Shown piece by piece: positions 1-10,500 of a DNA stretch of 40,558 bases; positions within the stretch are counted from its first letter, which is position 1, and each line of letters opens with the position of its first letter. Under the pieces are notes generated by a model that searched no databases, was not told the origin of the DNA, and was given only the letters and a program-made list of their open reading frames with translations. The stretch is from assembly GCF_001425685.1 (NCBI RefSeq), contig NZ_LMCY01000011.1, forward strand, positions 226,870 through 267,427. The letters are read 5' to 3'. Origin of the DNA: Massilia sp. Root335 (GTDB lineage: Bacteria; Pseudomonadota; Gammaproteobacteria; Burkholderiales; Burkholderiaceae_D). The position numbers and the translations under genes were made by a program.

Positions 1-2590
1 GCGTGCCGGCGCCGGGGCGCGAAGGCTTGCGGTCGCGCCACGACGTGAGCCTGGGCCGCGCCTGCGGCGGCAGCGCATGGACAGGCGCCTGGGGCGCTGG
101 CGCGGGCGCCGGCACGACCGCCGGCTGTGGCGCCGCGACCTGCGGCGCCGGCGCATCCGTCGCCGCGACGGCCTCGCCGATGTAGGCCGCAAGCTGGTTC
201 ACCGTCGGATGGCTGTAGACCTTGGTCGCCTGGATCGACGTCTTGTACGTCTCGTTGATCCGGCGCATCCAGGTGACGCCGGTGATCGAATCGAGGCCGA
301 GGTCGACGAACGCGGTGTCCGGGTCGATGTCCTTGGCCTGCATGTGCAGCTCCTGCGCCAGCAACTGCCGGATGGTGGCGCCGATGTCGGCGGGGGCTTG
401 GGTGGGCTGTGGAATATCCATGGGATTGAAGTTCGCTTGGATCTGTTGGAGCGTGCCGGCGTGGCCGACGAAGGTCTGCTCGTGCATGGCAATCTCTTGC
501 GCGGTGTTGCGCTCCATGCGTTCCGCGATGGCGCGGTTCAGGCAGCGCTTGAGCGCGACCAGGCTGGCGCGCGGATGGGCGGCCACCTTGCGCGCCAGCG
601 CCATGGCGGCATCGAAGACGGCGGCGCGCGGGTGGACGGGCAGGCGCAGGCCGCGTGCCTTCAATTCGCTGCCCGAGCTTTCGCGCGCCGTGAACAGGCT
701 TTCGAGACCGATGTCGCGCCCCAGCTTGTCCGGCACGATGAGCGTCGCGCCGGCGCCGGGCGTGAAGCCGTAGCCCATGTACGGGTTCAGGTATTTGCTT
801 TCTTCCGAGAGCAGCACGAAGTCGGCGAACAGGCCGAGCGACAGGCCGCCGCCGATGCCATGCCCCTGCAGCGCGGCGATGACCGGGATCTCGCAGGCCA
901 GCGCCAGCAGGTAGGTCTGCTGGTCGGTGAACCTGGCGCTGCCCTGCTGGATCGCCTGCAGCGCCTCCCGCGTGCCGCCGGAGGCGAAGTAGCGGTCGTG
1001 GCCGACCAGCACCACGGCCTTGTAGTCCGGGTTCTGGCCGATATGCCGGAACACGTCGTCCATGCCGCGCACGAACTCGGGGGAGAACAGGTTTTTCGCG
1101 TCGCGGTCTTCCATGCGCACGACCACGATGCCGTCGTCGTCGACCGTGGCGCGGATCACCGCGGAGCCGGCCGGCAGCGGGCCGGCCGGCAACCGACTGG
1201 CCTGCATGTCCGGCGCGCACGCCGCCGGTGCGTCGTTGCCGGCAGCGTGGATCAGGCGCCGCAGCAGCACGGTCCCCGGCGGCCACGCGGCCCAGCGGCC
1301 GGCCAGCGCGACCGCGTGCGCCAGGACCTCGTCCCGCGCGGCGACCGGCATCGGGCCGATGTGGCGCGCCAGTTCGGCGCCGCTGTACTCACCGCCCGCC
1401 ATGGCGATGTCGCGGCCGGCCTGGTCGCCGAACCGGGCGGACAGTACGCGGGCCGCCAGCGCGGCCCAGCCGGCATCCCGCGGCAGGCCGGATACGCCAT
1501 GGCTGTCCTCCCGCGCGCACACCGCGCCGTCGCAGAACAGGCTGACCAGCCATGCCTTGCCGCTGGCGCCGGCGCGCGGCACCGCGACGACGGGCAGCGC
1601 CGATTCGCGCAGCATCGCGTGGAAGCGCAGTGCCGCTTCGACGGTAAGTCCGGTGCCGGGCGCCGGGAGAAAATCGTCGCATGCGCTGTCCAGGACGAGC
1701 GCGCGCGCCGCGACGCGCCCGGTTGCGGCGCCGTCGTTGAGCTGTCCGAACAGCGCGCCCAGTTCGTCCAGCACGGCCTGCCCGCCCGCATCGGGATCGA
1801 CGCTGACGTGCAGCACATCCGCGGCCGGCATGGCGAGCCGCAGGTGCCGGGCCGGGAACACGATCTCCGCGCGGCCGCGATCGGGCGTTTCCGCCGGCAT
1901 CGGCACCGGCACCGCGCCAAGCGCATCGGCCAGCGCGCGCAAAGGCTGGGCAAGATGCCGTTTGAGCAGCCGCAGGCTGTCGCGGGACTTGTCGGCCAGC
2001 CGCTGCGCCAGTTCGTGCGCATGGGACTCGACCTCGCCCTGCGGCAGGAACGCGCAGGTCCAGCCCTGCGCCTGGAGCTGCGCGCCGGTCGCGCCGGTGT
2101 CGCAATACAGGAAGTCGGTCGCGCAGGCGCGGCCGAACCGCGCGCTGAACAGGCTGTCCTCGGCAGGAGCGGGATACAGGCCCGCTTCGGGTTGCGTGTA
2201 GCGGTACACGGCGTCGCGGTTGCAGACCATGAAGTCGCACAGCGCGCCGGCCAGCAGGCCCGGGCCGCCAGCGGCACCGGCCATGGCCGCGATCACCGGG
2301 ACGGGAAACGCGGCGATGGCGGCGAACAGCCCTTCGGCGACCGCGTCGTTGACGTGGTCCCTGCCGCCATCCAGGAACGCTTGCGCGCTGCCTTCGAGGA
2401 CCAGCACCCTGGCGGTGCCGGCGCGCTCGATCTCGCCCATGGCGCCGGCCAGCGCGGCGGCGAGGCGTCGGGTCAGGACGTTGGCGCCATCGGCGGCGCC
2501 GATGCGGATGGCGCAGACGCCGTTGCCGCGGTCGTGAACGGTGACCGCGGGCGCGGCGCCGTGCGTGGGAGACAGGTCGATCGGTGTCAT
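1..2590 (-). CDS. PKS protein with three crotonase-like domains and an ACP (3' part cut by the window edge)
   Basis: The frame opens at ATG 2590 and stays open to the left edge (863 codons seen). Residues about 20-220 are a crotonase-like domain whose GLYPA motif resembles PksH-type ECH1 dehydratases. Residues about 255-450 are a second, badly degenerate crotonase-like stretch. Residues about 475-700 match PksI-type ECH2 decarboxylases closely, with YFASGGT at 534-540 and GHGIGGG at 576-582. An ACP follows at about 735-805, with the phosphopantetheine Ser768 in LGLDSIT, then a Pro/Ala-rich linker. ECH1 and ECH2 normally dehydrate and decarboxylate an HMG-like branch on an ACP-bound polyketide, so this protein probably finishes beta-branching on its own or a neighbouring ACP. 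The gene starts 9 nt after the stop of the hydroxylase gene and has no clear ribosome binding site. The domain calls are firm. Which ECH is active is inferred. Confidence 0.85.
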   Translation of the reverse strand, partial: MTPIDLSPTHGAAPAVTVHDRGNGVCAIRIGAADGANVLTRRLAAALAGAMGEIERAGTARVLVLEGSAQAFLDGGRDHVNDAVAEGLFAAIAAFPVPVIAAMAGAAGGPGLLAGALCDFMVCNRDAVYRYTQPEAGLYPAPAEDSLFSARFGRACATDFLYCDTGATGAQLQAQGWTCAFLPQGEVESHAHELAQRLADKSRDSLRLLKRHLAQPLRALADALGAVPVPMPAETPDRGRAEIVFPARHLRLAMPAADVLHVSVDPDAGGQAVLDELGALFGQLNDGAATGRVAARALVLDSACDDFLPAPGTGLTVEAALRFHAMLRESALPVVAVPRAGASGKAWLVSLFCDGAVCAREDSHGVSGLPRDAGWAALAARVLSARFGDQAGRDIAMAGGEYSGAELARHIGPMPVAARDEVLAHAVALAGRWAAWPPGTVLLRRLIHAAGNDAPAACAPDMQASRLPAGPLPAGSAVIRATVDDDGIVVVRMEDRDAKNLFSPEFVRGMDDVFRHIGQNPDYKAVVLVGHDRYFASGGTREALQAIQQGSARFTDQQTYLLALACEIPVIAALQGHGIGGGLSLGLFADFVLLSEESKYLNPYMGYGFTPGAGATLIVPDKLGRDIGLESLFTARESSGSELKARGLRLPVHPRAAVFDAAMALARKVAAHPRASLVALKRCLNRAIAERMERNTAQEIAMHEQTFVGHAGTLQQIQANFNPMDIPQPTQAPADIGATIRQLLAQELHMQAKDIDPDTAFVDLGLDSITGVTWMRRINETYKTSIQATKVYSHPTVNQLAAYIGEAVAATDAPAPQVAAPQPAVVPAPAPAPQAPVHALPPQARPRLTSWRDRKPSRPGAGT

Positions 2591-2599
2591 GGCGGGACT

Positions 2600-3853
2600 C
2601 TACGGTTCAAGAGACGCGGGCTGCTCGGAAATCGACTCGCGCGACTTCATCGCGAGATATTTCTCGTACAGGTCGATGTATTGGCGGAACCGCGGGTTGT
2701 CCCATTTGAAGCCGGTGAGCCGTTCGTCCAGCTCCGCCGAGTTCTGCTGCTCCTTGGTGAAGACGCGCGCGCGGCGCAGCAGGTCTTCCGGCACGCCCGG
2801 CTGGTCCAGCTTCAGGCCCAGGCTGTACGGCTCGAGCTTGCCGAAGTGGTGGGTGGAATGCTGGTTGATCAGCTGGACGCTGGTCGGCACGTGCGGATAG
2901 ACGCCGGGGATGAACTGGTGGCCGTCGATGTCGACCTTGACGTCGAAGCAGTGGATCAGGAACGTGGTCACCGGGTTGTAGAAGATGCCCGGTCCGCCCA
3001 TCGTGTGGCGCAGCACGCCTTCCAGGTAGCCGTTGCCGGACACGCCGATCAAGCCGCTCGGGATGGCGTCGTGATGGGGGCCGTGCAGGTACAGGAATTC
3101 GAGTTCCGAGTGGTGCGCGAGCCAGTGGTCGCGGTAGAACCACAGGTTGACCACCTTGAGGAAGCGCGAGTGGATGTAGAACCCGAGCGGCACCGTCAGC
3201 GGCAGCAGGACGAGCGAGAAGTTGAAGTACGTGATGGCCAGATACCAGGGCGCGAGCAGCAGGATGTGCGTCAGCAGGCCGGTGCAATAGGCGTGGACGA
3301 TCTCGATGGCGATGCTCGGCTGCCGCGCCAGCGCCGCCTTCCAGCTGGTCTCCATCAGGAACGCGCGCACATGCGCCTTCTCGCGCAGGTGGGCCACGAG
3401 GATCGCGCTGCGGTAGACCGTCAGCACGGCGAGGTGCGTGTAGAACAGGCCGAAGGCGATGCGGCGCATCAGCGCCGTGTGGTGCGGCAGGCCGGGCGTA
3501 CGCCAGATCACGTAGTTCTCGACGAGCAGCGCGGCCGCGGCGACGATCCAGGCCAGCCGCATGTTCCGCAGCTTGTAGACGACCATGTAGAGCGCGTCCT
3601 GCGGCCGCCGCGCGATCTTCGGCACGGCCAGCTCCCAGCCGTGCCGGACCCGGAACGCCCAGACCATCCAGGCGCACAGGCCGAGCGTGATCCAGGCCAG
3701 CGGATGGCGCGGGCCGAAGGCGCAGGCGGCGACGAGCCAGACCAGCGCGGTCATCAGGAGATAGTCAGGGAAGTCGTCGCCGCGGTACACGAGGCGCGAC
3801 GTCCTGGTCCCATACAGTTTGTGGAATGTGGCCGGATCGGCTTCATTGTTCAT
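2600..3853 (-). CDS. Fatty acid hydroxylase/sterol desaturase-family membrane enzyme
   Basis: This 417-residue polytopic membrane protein carries the three histidine boxes of the di-iron fatty acid hydroxylase superfamily: HWLAHH (243-248), HGPHH (257-261) and HSTHH (332-336). Hydrophobic segments lie around 31-70, 100-115, 130-150, 190-225 and 285-300. The family hydroxylates or desaturates lipid-like substrates at the membrane using oxygen. Here it sits between a DUF2306 gene and a PKS gene in one minus-strand run, so a tailoring oxidation of a lipophilic polyketide is likely but not shown. The start at 3853 was chosen because a longer frame upstream runs through the DUF2306 gene in another frame. 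An AGAGA stretch precedes the ATG. The protein is longer than minimal family members because of its N-terminal membrane region. Confidence 0.8.
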   Translation of the reverse strand: MNNEADPATFHKLYGTRTSRLVYRGDDFPDYLLMTALVWLVAACAFGPRHPLAWITLGLCAWMVWAFRVRHGWELAVPKIARRPQDALYMVVYKLRNMRLAWIVAAAALLVENYVIWRTPGLPHHTALMRRIAFGLFYTHLAVLTVYRSAILVAHLREKAHVRAFLMETSWKAALARQPSIAIEIVHAYCTGLLTHILLLAPWYLAITYFNFSLVLLPLTVPLGFYIHSRFLKVVNLWFYRDHWLAHHSELEFLYLHGPHHDAIPSGLIGVSGNGYLEGVLRHTMGGPGIFYNPVTTFLIHCFDVKVDIDGHQFIPGVYPHVPTSVQLINQHSTHHFGKLEPYSLGLKLDQPGVPEDLLRRARVFTKEQQNSAELDERLTGFKWDNPRFRQYIDLYEKYLAMKSRESISEQPASLEP

Positions 3854-3885
3854 GTCTTTTTCTCTTTCGTGGACACTGGTTGCGG

Positions 3886-4551
3886 TTACCGGGTGCGTTG
3901 CGATTCGGGGACAGCTGTGCGCCGTGCGACGGGCGCGCCGTGGCGGCGGATGATCCATTCGGCGAGCGCGAGGTTGATCGCCCAGCCCGCGCCCAGCAGC
4001 AGCGCGCGGGCGAGCGTCCCCGGCTTGCCGGCCAACAGGAGCCACGGGATGTGCACCACCACCTGGGTGCCTGCGCCCATGCCGATCGCGTAGCCGCGGG
4101 TCATCCAGGCGCGGTGGCCGGCGACGTCGCGGCGCCGGATCGCCGTGAACCCGAGCACCATGCACGCCGCCATCGCGACGCCGAACACCAGCCGGAATGC
4201 GTCGAGGAGCGCGCCGTCGCCGTCGACGCGGGGAAAGAACACGGTCATCCACAGGCCCGAGAGCGCGGCCAGCAGGCCGAACGCCGTGAGCGCCCGTCCC
4301 GCCGCGCGGTGCCAGCCGGGCCGGCGGCGCCGGACGGTCGCGACGAACTGGAACGCGCCCACGATGCCGAACGTGCTCGCGCACAGCAGGTGCAGCACCG
4401 TCGGCGCCGGCGCCGCCAGGAAGCGCGCGTTGTCCGCCGTGACCGCGGCCCCCGTGCCGAGTTCCAGCAGCCGCCGCACGCTGGCCGCGAACGGTATCGC
4501 GTTGAGGGCGAGCAGCGCGGCCGGCAGCAGCCAGTCAGCTTTGTTTTTCAT
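3886..4551 (-). CDS. DUF2306-type small membrane protein
   Basis: This 221-residue protein has about six hydrophobic segments. Its pattern fits the DUF2306 family: a His in the second membrane segment (HLLCAS), a basic loop ending HRAAGR, a following glycine-rich helix, then RRRD..GHRAWM and a later VVHIPW. The family has no established reaction. The conserved histidines could bind metal or haem, but that is a guess. ATG 4551 has a good AAGGA site seven bases upstream, and the gene lies 22 nt after the large PKS and 32 nt before the hydroxylase, so it is part of the operon. It could serve as an electron-transfer partner of the di-iron hydroxylase next to it. That idea rests only on the neighbourhood. 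Confidence 0.7.
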   Translation of the reverse strand: MKNKADWLLPAALLALNAIPFAASVRRLLELGTGAAVTADNARFLAAPAPTVLHLLCASTFGIVGAFQFVATVRRRRPGWHRAAGRALTAFGLLAALSGLWMTVFFPRVDGDGALLDAFRLVFGVAMAACMVLGFTAIRRRDVAGHRAWMTRGYAIGMGAGTQVVVHIPWLLLAGKPGTLARALLLGAGWAINLALAEWIIRRHGAPVARRTAVPESQRTR

Positions 4552-4573
4552 CGAGGTTTCCTTCGCGCGGACA

Positions 4574-7500
4574 TCAGTCCATGGCGAGCGATATCTGCGG
4601 CGGCTGCGCCGGCGCGGCCGGCGGGAACCCGGCCGCGGCCGGTGCGGCCAGCACGATGCCGCCGTCCGCCGCGGCCGCGGCCGCGGGCGATACTGCCGCT
4701 GCCACGGGCGCGGGCGCGGACGCCGCGTCTGCATAGCCAAGGCCGCGCATCTGCACGCAGACCCTGCCCTCCCGGTCGCACAGGTCGACATCCACACTGG
4801 CGCTCGCGGGCCCGCCGGCGCGGCGCACCCACGCCGCCATCCCCGCGCCGCAGGCCCCCAGGATGCGCAGCGATTCGAGCGCCGCCGGCAGCACCGGCTC
4901 GATGCCCGGCCCGAGCAGCCCGGCGGCGGCCCGCAGCGCGGCGTCCAGCACGGCCGGATGCAGGACCAGGCCCGCGTGCGCCGCGTCCGGGTCGTCCGCG
5001 AGGTCGGCGGGCAGCGCCAGCTCGGCCAGCAACTCACCCGCGCCGAGATGCAGGCCCGGCGACTGTTCGCGCATCCGCGCCTTCAGCCGCGCCAGGTCGA
5101 CCGGCGCCGGCGCCGCCGCTGCGGCGAACAGCGCCTGCCCCTGGCAGTGGATGATCTCGTCCATGCCGGCACCCGCGCTGTAGATTTCGTAGCCCAGCCG
5201 GTCGTCGTCCTGCGCGAACAAGGCGACGAACAGTTGCCGGCCCGGTTCGACCGTCATCGGCTCGGCCCAGGCGACATCGAACAATTCCATCGCCTGCTGC
5301 GCACGGATCGATTCCGGCACGGGCGTGCGCGCGTCGTCGACGGCGGCGCGCGCCATCTCGAGGTACACGAGCGGCGGCACCACGCGCACGGCGCCGAGCT
5401 GCGCCACGAAGAACTCGCTGCCGCCGACGTCCGAGCGGTAGCGCTGCTGGCGGATGTCCGATACGTTGCGATGCAGGAGCGGATGCAGCACGTCCGGTTT
5501 GGACCGGCCGGCCGCGCCGGCCGGCACGCGCACGGCGTCGGTCCGCGCGCGCCAGTAGCGCTCCTGCGCGAACGGATAGACCGGCAGGCCGATGCGCCGT
5601 GGCCGGCCGCCCCGGTGGAGCGGGCTCCAGTCGACGGTGACGCCCGCGATCCAGGCCTGGGCGAGCGCCGCCGGGGTCTCGTCCGCCGCCGGACCGGCAG
5701 TCTCGTGGCCGCGCTTCACCCGCCCGCGCCACGCGCATCCGTTCTCGGCGTCGCCGCGCAGGCACGCCTCGAGGCGCTCCTCGAGCTCCGCGGGCGACGC
5801 GGCCAGGACGGCCATGCGCTCTTCCATCGCCTCGCGGCCCACCTGCAGCGTGTAGGCCAGCGCGGCGAGGTCGGGCCCGGCGCGCCGGACGAAGCCGAGC
5901 AGGTCGCGCGCCTTGTGGGCGAGCTGCTCCGCCGTGCGGGCGGACAGCGGGACGACGACCTGGCCCGGCGCCGGCGCCGGGGCCGGGGCGTGCGGCGCCA
6001 CGTACTCCTGCACGACGAGGTGTGCGTTCGCGCCGCCCGCGCCGAACGACGAGATGCCGGCGATGCGCGGGACCTCCCGCTGCACGCCGCCGGCATCGCG
6101 GCGCGGCCGCTGCCAGTCCTGCAGGCTGCGCTGGAGCCGGAACGGCGTCTGCGCGAAGTCGATCTCGTGGTTGCTCACCTCCGCGTGCAGCGACGGCGCC
6201 AGCTGCCGGTGCTTCAACTGCAGCAGCACCTTGGTCAGGGCGGCGATGCCGGCGGCCGACTCGCAGTGCCCGATGTTCGACTTGAGCGAGCCGATCGCGC
6301 AGAACTGCCGCTCGTGCGTGGCACGCTCGAAGGCGCGCGCCAGGCCGGCGATCTCGATCGGGTCGCCCAGCGCGGTGCCGGTGCCGTGCGCCTCGATATA
6401 GCTGACGTCCGCCGCATCGACTCCCGCGCGCTCCAGCGCCTTGGCCACGACCGCGGCCTGGGCGACCGGATTGGGCACCGTGTAGCCGTTGGTCCGGCCG
6501 CCGGCATTGACGGCGCTGGCCTTGATGACGCCGTAGATATGGTCGCCGTCCCGTTCCGCCTGCGCGAGCGGCTTGAGGACGACCGCGCCCACCCCTTCGG
6601 CATCGACGAAGCCGTCGGCGCCGGCGCCGAACGACTTGCACGCGCGTCCCTCCGACAGCATGGTGAGCGACGACAGTTCCAGGTAGTGGACCGGATCGAT
6701 GATGAGATTCACGCCGCCGGCGATCGCGCATTCGGACAGGCCGCTGTACAGGCTCTCGAGCGCCAGGTGGATCGCCGTCAGCGACGACGAACATGCGGTG
6801 TCGACCGCCATCGAAGGGCCCTGGAAATTCAGCGCGAACGACACCCGGTTCGCGATCGAGTAGTACAGCGGCTGCGCGTTGTAGCGGGCATTCATCACGC
6901 CGGCGAACACGCCGACCTTGTCGACGGCGCCCAGCGTGTCGGGCGTGTAGCCGGCGTCTTCGATCGCGTGGTAGCAGGTTTCCAGGAACAGCCGCTCCTG
7001 CGGGTCCATCAGCTTGGCTTCCTTCGGCGAGATCCTGAAGAACAGCGGGTCGAAGCAATCGATGTCGCGCAGGAAGCCGCCCCAGCGTGTATAGGTCTTG
7101 CCGGGCCGGCCCTTCTCCGGATCGAACCAGTCGCGCCAGTCCCAGCGCTCGGCCGGGATCTCGGTCACGCAGTTGCGGCCGTCGGCCAGGTTGCGCCAGA
7201 ACGCGTCGAGGTCGGGCGCCTGCGGATAGCGCCCGCTGACGCCGATGATCGCCACGTCGACGATGCCGCCCGCCGCCACGGGCTGCGCGGCCGCCGGCCG
7301 GGCCGTGCGGATCGGACCGATGGCGGCATGCGCGGCGGCCGTGGCGGGCGCCGGCGCGGGCGCGGCGCCGAACAGCGCATCCACGTGCTCGCGCTTGTGC
7401 GCCAGCAGGTGGTCGGCCAGGGCCGCGATGTTCCGCACCTCGAAGAACAGCGTGCTCGTGATGCCCGGGAAGGCCTTGCGCAGCTGGTTGGTCAGGCCGA

Positions 7501-10500
7501 CGACCAGGATCGAATCGAGGCCGAAGTCGGTGAGCGGGCGGCCCGGCGCGACCTGCGCGGCGTCCATCTTCAGGGTCCTGGCGACCACGCCCTGCAGGTA
7601 GGCGACGCATTGCTCGCGCAGCGATGCGGCGGCGGGCACGGCGCCCGTCGAGGCGGGCGCCGGCACCGGCGCCGCCACGGCCGCGGCGCCGGCAGCGGCG
7701 GGCGGCAAGGCCGCGATGGACTGCCGTACCTGCCCGTCGCTGCTGGCGGCGATGACCTGCTGGCCCAGTTCGTGCACGTCGGCGGCCAGGAACGCGACCG
7801 CCTCGAACCCTTCCTGCTCCAGCGCGGCCTGCCAGTTTTCCGGCGCCAGCGCGGGACTGCCCGCAAGGCGCAGCGCCTCGTCCTCGTACAGCCACCAGCC
7901 TTCCAGCAGGCCGAAGGTCAGGTGGCTGAACAGCGACCAGCCGCACATTTCGTTGATGAGCAGGACGCCGCCGCGCTTCAGCAGGGCCTTGGCGTTGCGC
8001 AGGGTCGCGCGGATGTCGCGGGTCGCGTGCAGCACGTTCGTGGCGAGCACGAAGTCGTAGCTGTCCGGCGCCGGCACCTGCCCCGCGAGCGGCTGCGACA
8101 CGTCGAACAGCGCCGTGCGCAGGCCCGGAAGCCGCGGCCGGTAGTGTTCCTCGGCGTGCATCAGGAACGCCTTCGACAGGTCGGTATAGCAGTATTCGTC
8201 GATCGAGGCGGCAAAGCGTTCGAGGGCGGGGAGGATGCGCGCCGTCGTGCCGCCGGTGCCGGCGCCGATCTCCAGGATCCGGATGCGCGCGCCCTTGTCG
8301 GCCTGGAGCCGGCGCTCGATGCCGGCGCACAGCGCGGCGCCCAGCACGTCGTTGGCATGGTCGGCCAGCGCATGGCCCTTGTAGACGCCTTCCACCAGGG
8401 CCATCGACGAGTCGGGGAACATGACGTCGGTGGCGCGGCGGCGGCCCGTCAGGATGTCCGGCAGCGCGCGCAGGCAGGTCTCCAGCAACGCCACCTGCGC
8501 GCGCAGGTTCGGGTTGACCAGCCAGCCCCGCTTGCCGACCTCCCATGCGGCCCATGCCTCGTCGAGCGGCATGACGCGGCATGCATGCTCGCGCACGTAC
8601 TGCGCGCTCGCCGCGAGCCAGCGGCCGTCCACGCCCGTCACGGGCTGCGGGCCGAGGCTCGCCAGCGTGGACGCGAGGATGTCGGCGGCCAGCGCGCGCG
8701 TCCGCTCGCCCGGCAGGTCCTGCCGCAGTTGCGCGGCCGGACGCGCGGCGAACGCCGCCCGCACGGCGTGCGCCACCTGCGGCAACAGGGCCGCGTCATG
8801 CCCGGGGTAGCAGGCCACGGTCTCCGCCAGCGCGATGGTGTCGAGCACGTCCGGCGCGAGCGTCTTGACCACGGCCATCTGCGGCATTGCGGCGCCGACG
8901 AACCGCTGCAGCGCGTCCATCGCCTCGGGAGCCTCGATCGACGCGATCCCCATCTGCTCCATGCGCCGGTTGTAGAACGCGCCGCTGACCGCCCCGACGT
9001 TGCCCCAGTAGCCCCAGTTCATCACCTTGACCGGGTAAGGACGGCTCTGCGCGACGGCGCGCGCGAAGCTGTCCTTGAACGTGCAGCCGGCGGCATAATT
9101 CGATTGCCCGGCGCCGGTGGTGAACGAAATGAGCGACGAGAAGAACAGCATGCAGTCGAGGTCCAGGCCGCCGAAGACCTCGTCGAGATTCACGCTGACG
9201 TCCAGCTTGGCCGACAGGCTCGCCCGGAACGTCGATTCGTCCATCAGCGCGGCGCTCTGGTCCTGCAGGTCGATGGCCGAATGCACGACGCCGTGGATCG
9301 CCGGGCAGGCCTGCAGGATCCGGTCGCGCGCGGCGCGCAGCGCGTCCGGGTCCGCGGCGTCGGCGGACAGATAGACCGGCGCCGTCCCGCAGCGGCCGAG
9401 CGTTTCGATGGCCGCGCCAATCGCGGCGTCGAGCGGGCGGCGGCCGATCCATACCAGCCGCGCGTCGTAGTGCTCGATCATGAAGCGGCTCCACGCCTGG
9501 CCGATGCCGCCCGCGCCGCCGATCACCACATACACGCCGCGCTGGCGGTAAGGCGCCGGCGGCTGCGGCAGCGCGGCCACGCGCGCCAGGCCCTGCCGGA
9601 ACCACTCGCCGCCGCGCCAGGCCAGCACGCCTTGCCGGTCGTCGCCTGCGCCGGCCCAGGCCAGGCACTGGCCGGCGGCAGGCAAGCCGCGGCCGTCGAC
9701 ATCGAGCACGCCGATGTCCCAGTCCTGGTATTCGTTCGCGAGGCTGCCTGCCAGGCCAATCACGCCCGCGTGGGCCGGCGCGATGCGGTCGCCCGGCGCG
9801 GCCGCGTGCGTGCCGCGCACCACGAGCGTCCAGCGCAGCTTCCTGTGCCCGTAGTCCAGCGCGAGCAAGGCCTTGGCGAGCCGGAAGACCGCCAGCACGC
9901 CGGCCTCCTGCGCCGCCGCGATGCCGTCCGCGCCGGGTTCCACGACGGACGCGACCCACAGCAGGTGGTCGAACGATGCCCCGTCCAGCTGCGCGGCGAG
10001 CGTCTCGATGGCGGCATGTGCGGACAGGTCCAGCCGGCGCGCGTGGGGGTACGACGCGCGCACCCAATCGAACGCGGCGTCGTCGCCGCCCGCCAGCAGC
10101 ACCTTTGCCGTCGCGGCGGACGCCGGCGGCGTCACGCGGTTCCACACCGGCGCCAGGCCGTGCAACTGCGCCGGCGCGGCGGCCGCGCGCGGTACACCCT
10201 CCGCGTCCTGGATGCGCGACGTGAACCCGTGCATCTGGACGCAGATATTCCCGTTCCGGTCGACGAGGTCGACGTCGAACCTGACGACGCCGGGGCCGTC
10301 CGCCGCGCCGGGTGCGCGCCGCAGCCAGGCGAACATCGCGCCGCTGCATGGTGCGAAGACGCGCAGCGTGTCCAGCGCAAACGGCAGGAACGGCTGGCGC
10401 GACCGGCGAACCGCGTCGTCCATCAGGCCCATGGAGGCTTGCAGCGCGCCGTCCATCAGGCTCGGATGCAGGCAGTAGCGGCCCGCGTCATGCTCGACGA

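Noticed and set aside
77..4093. 1338-codon plus-strand open frame
   Set aside because: It is the antisense of the crotonase PKS and hydroxylase genes. It is Arg/Gly/Asp-rich with no domain, as expected from high GC3 on the other strand.
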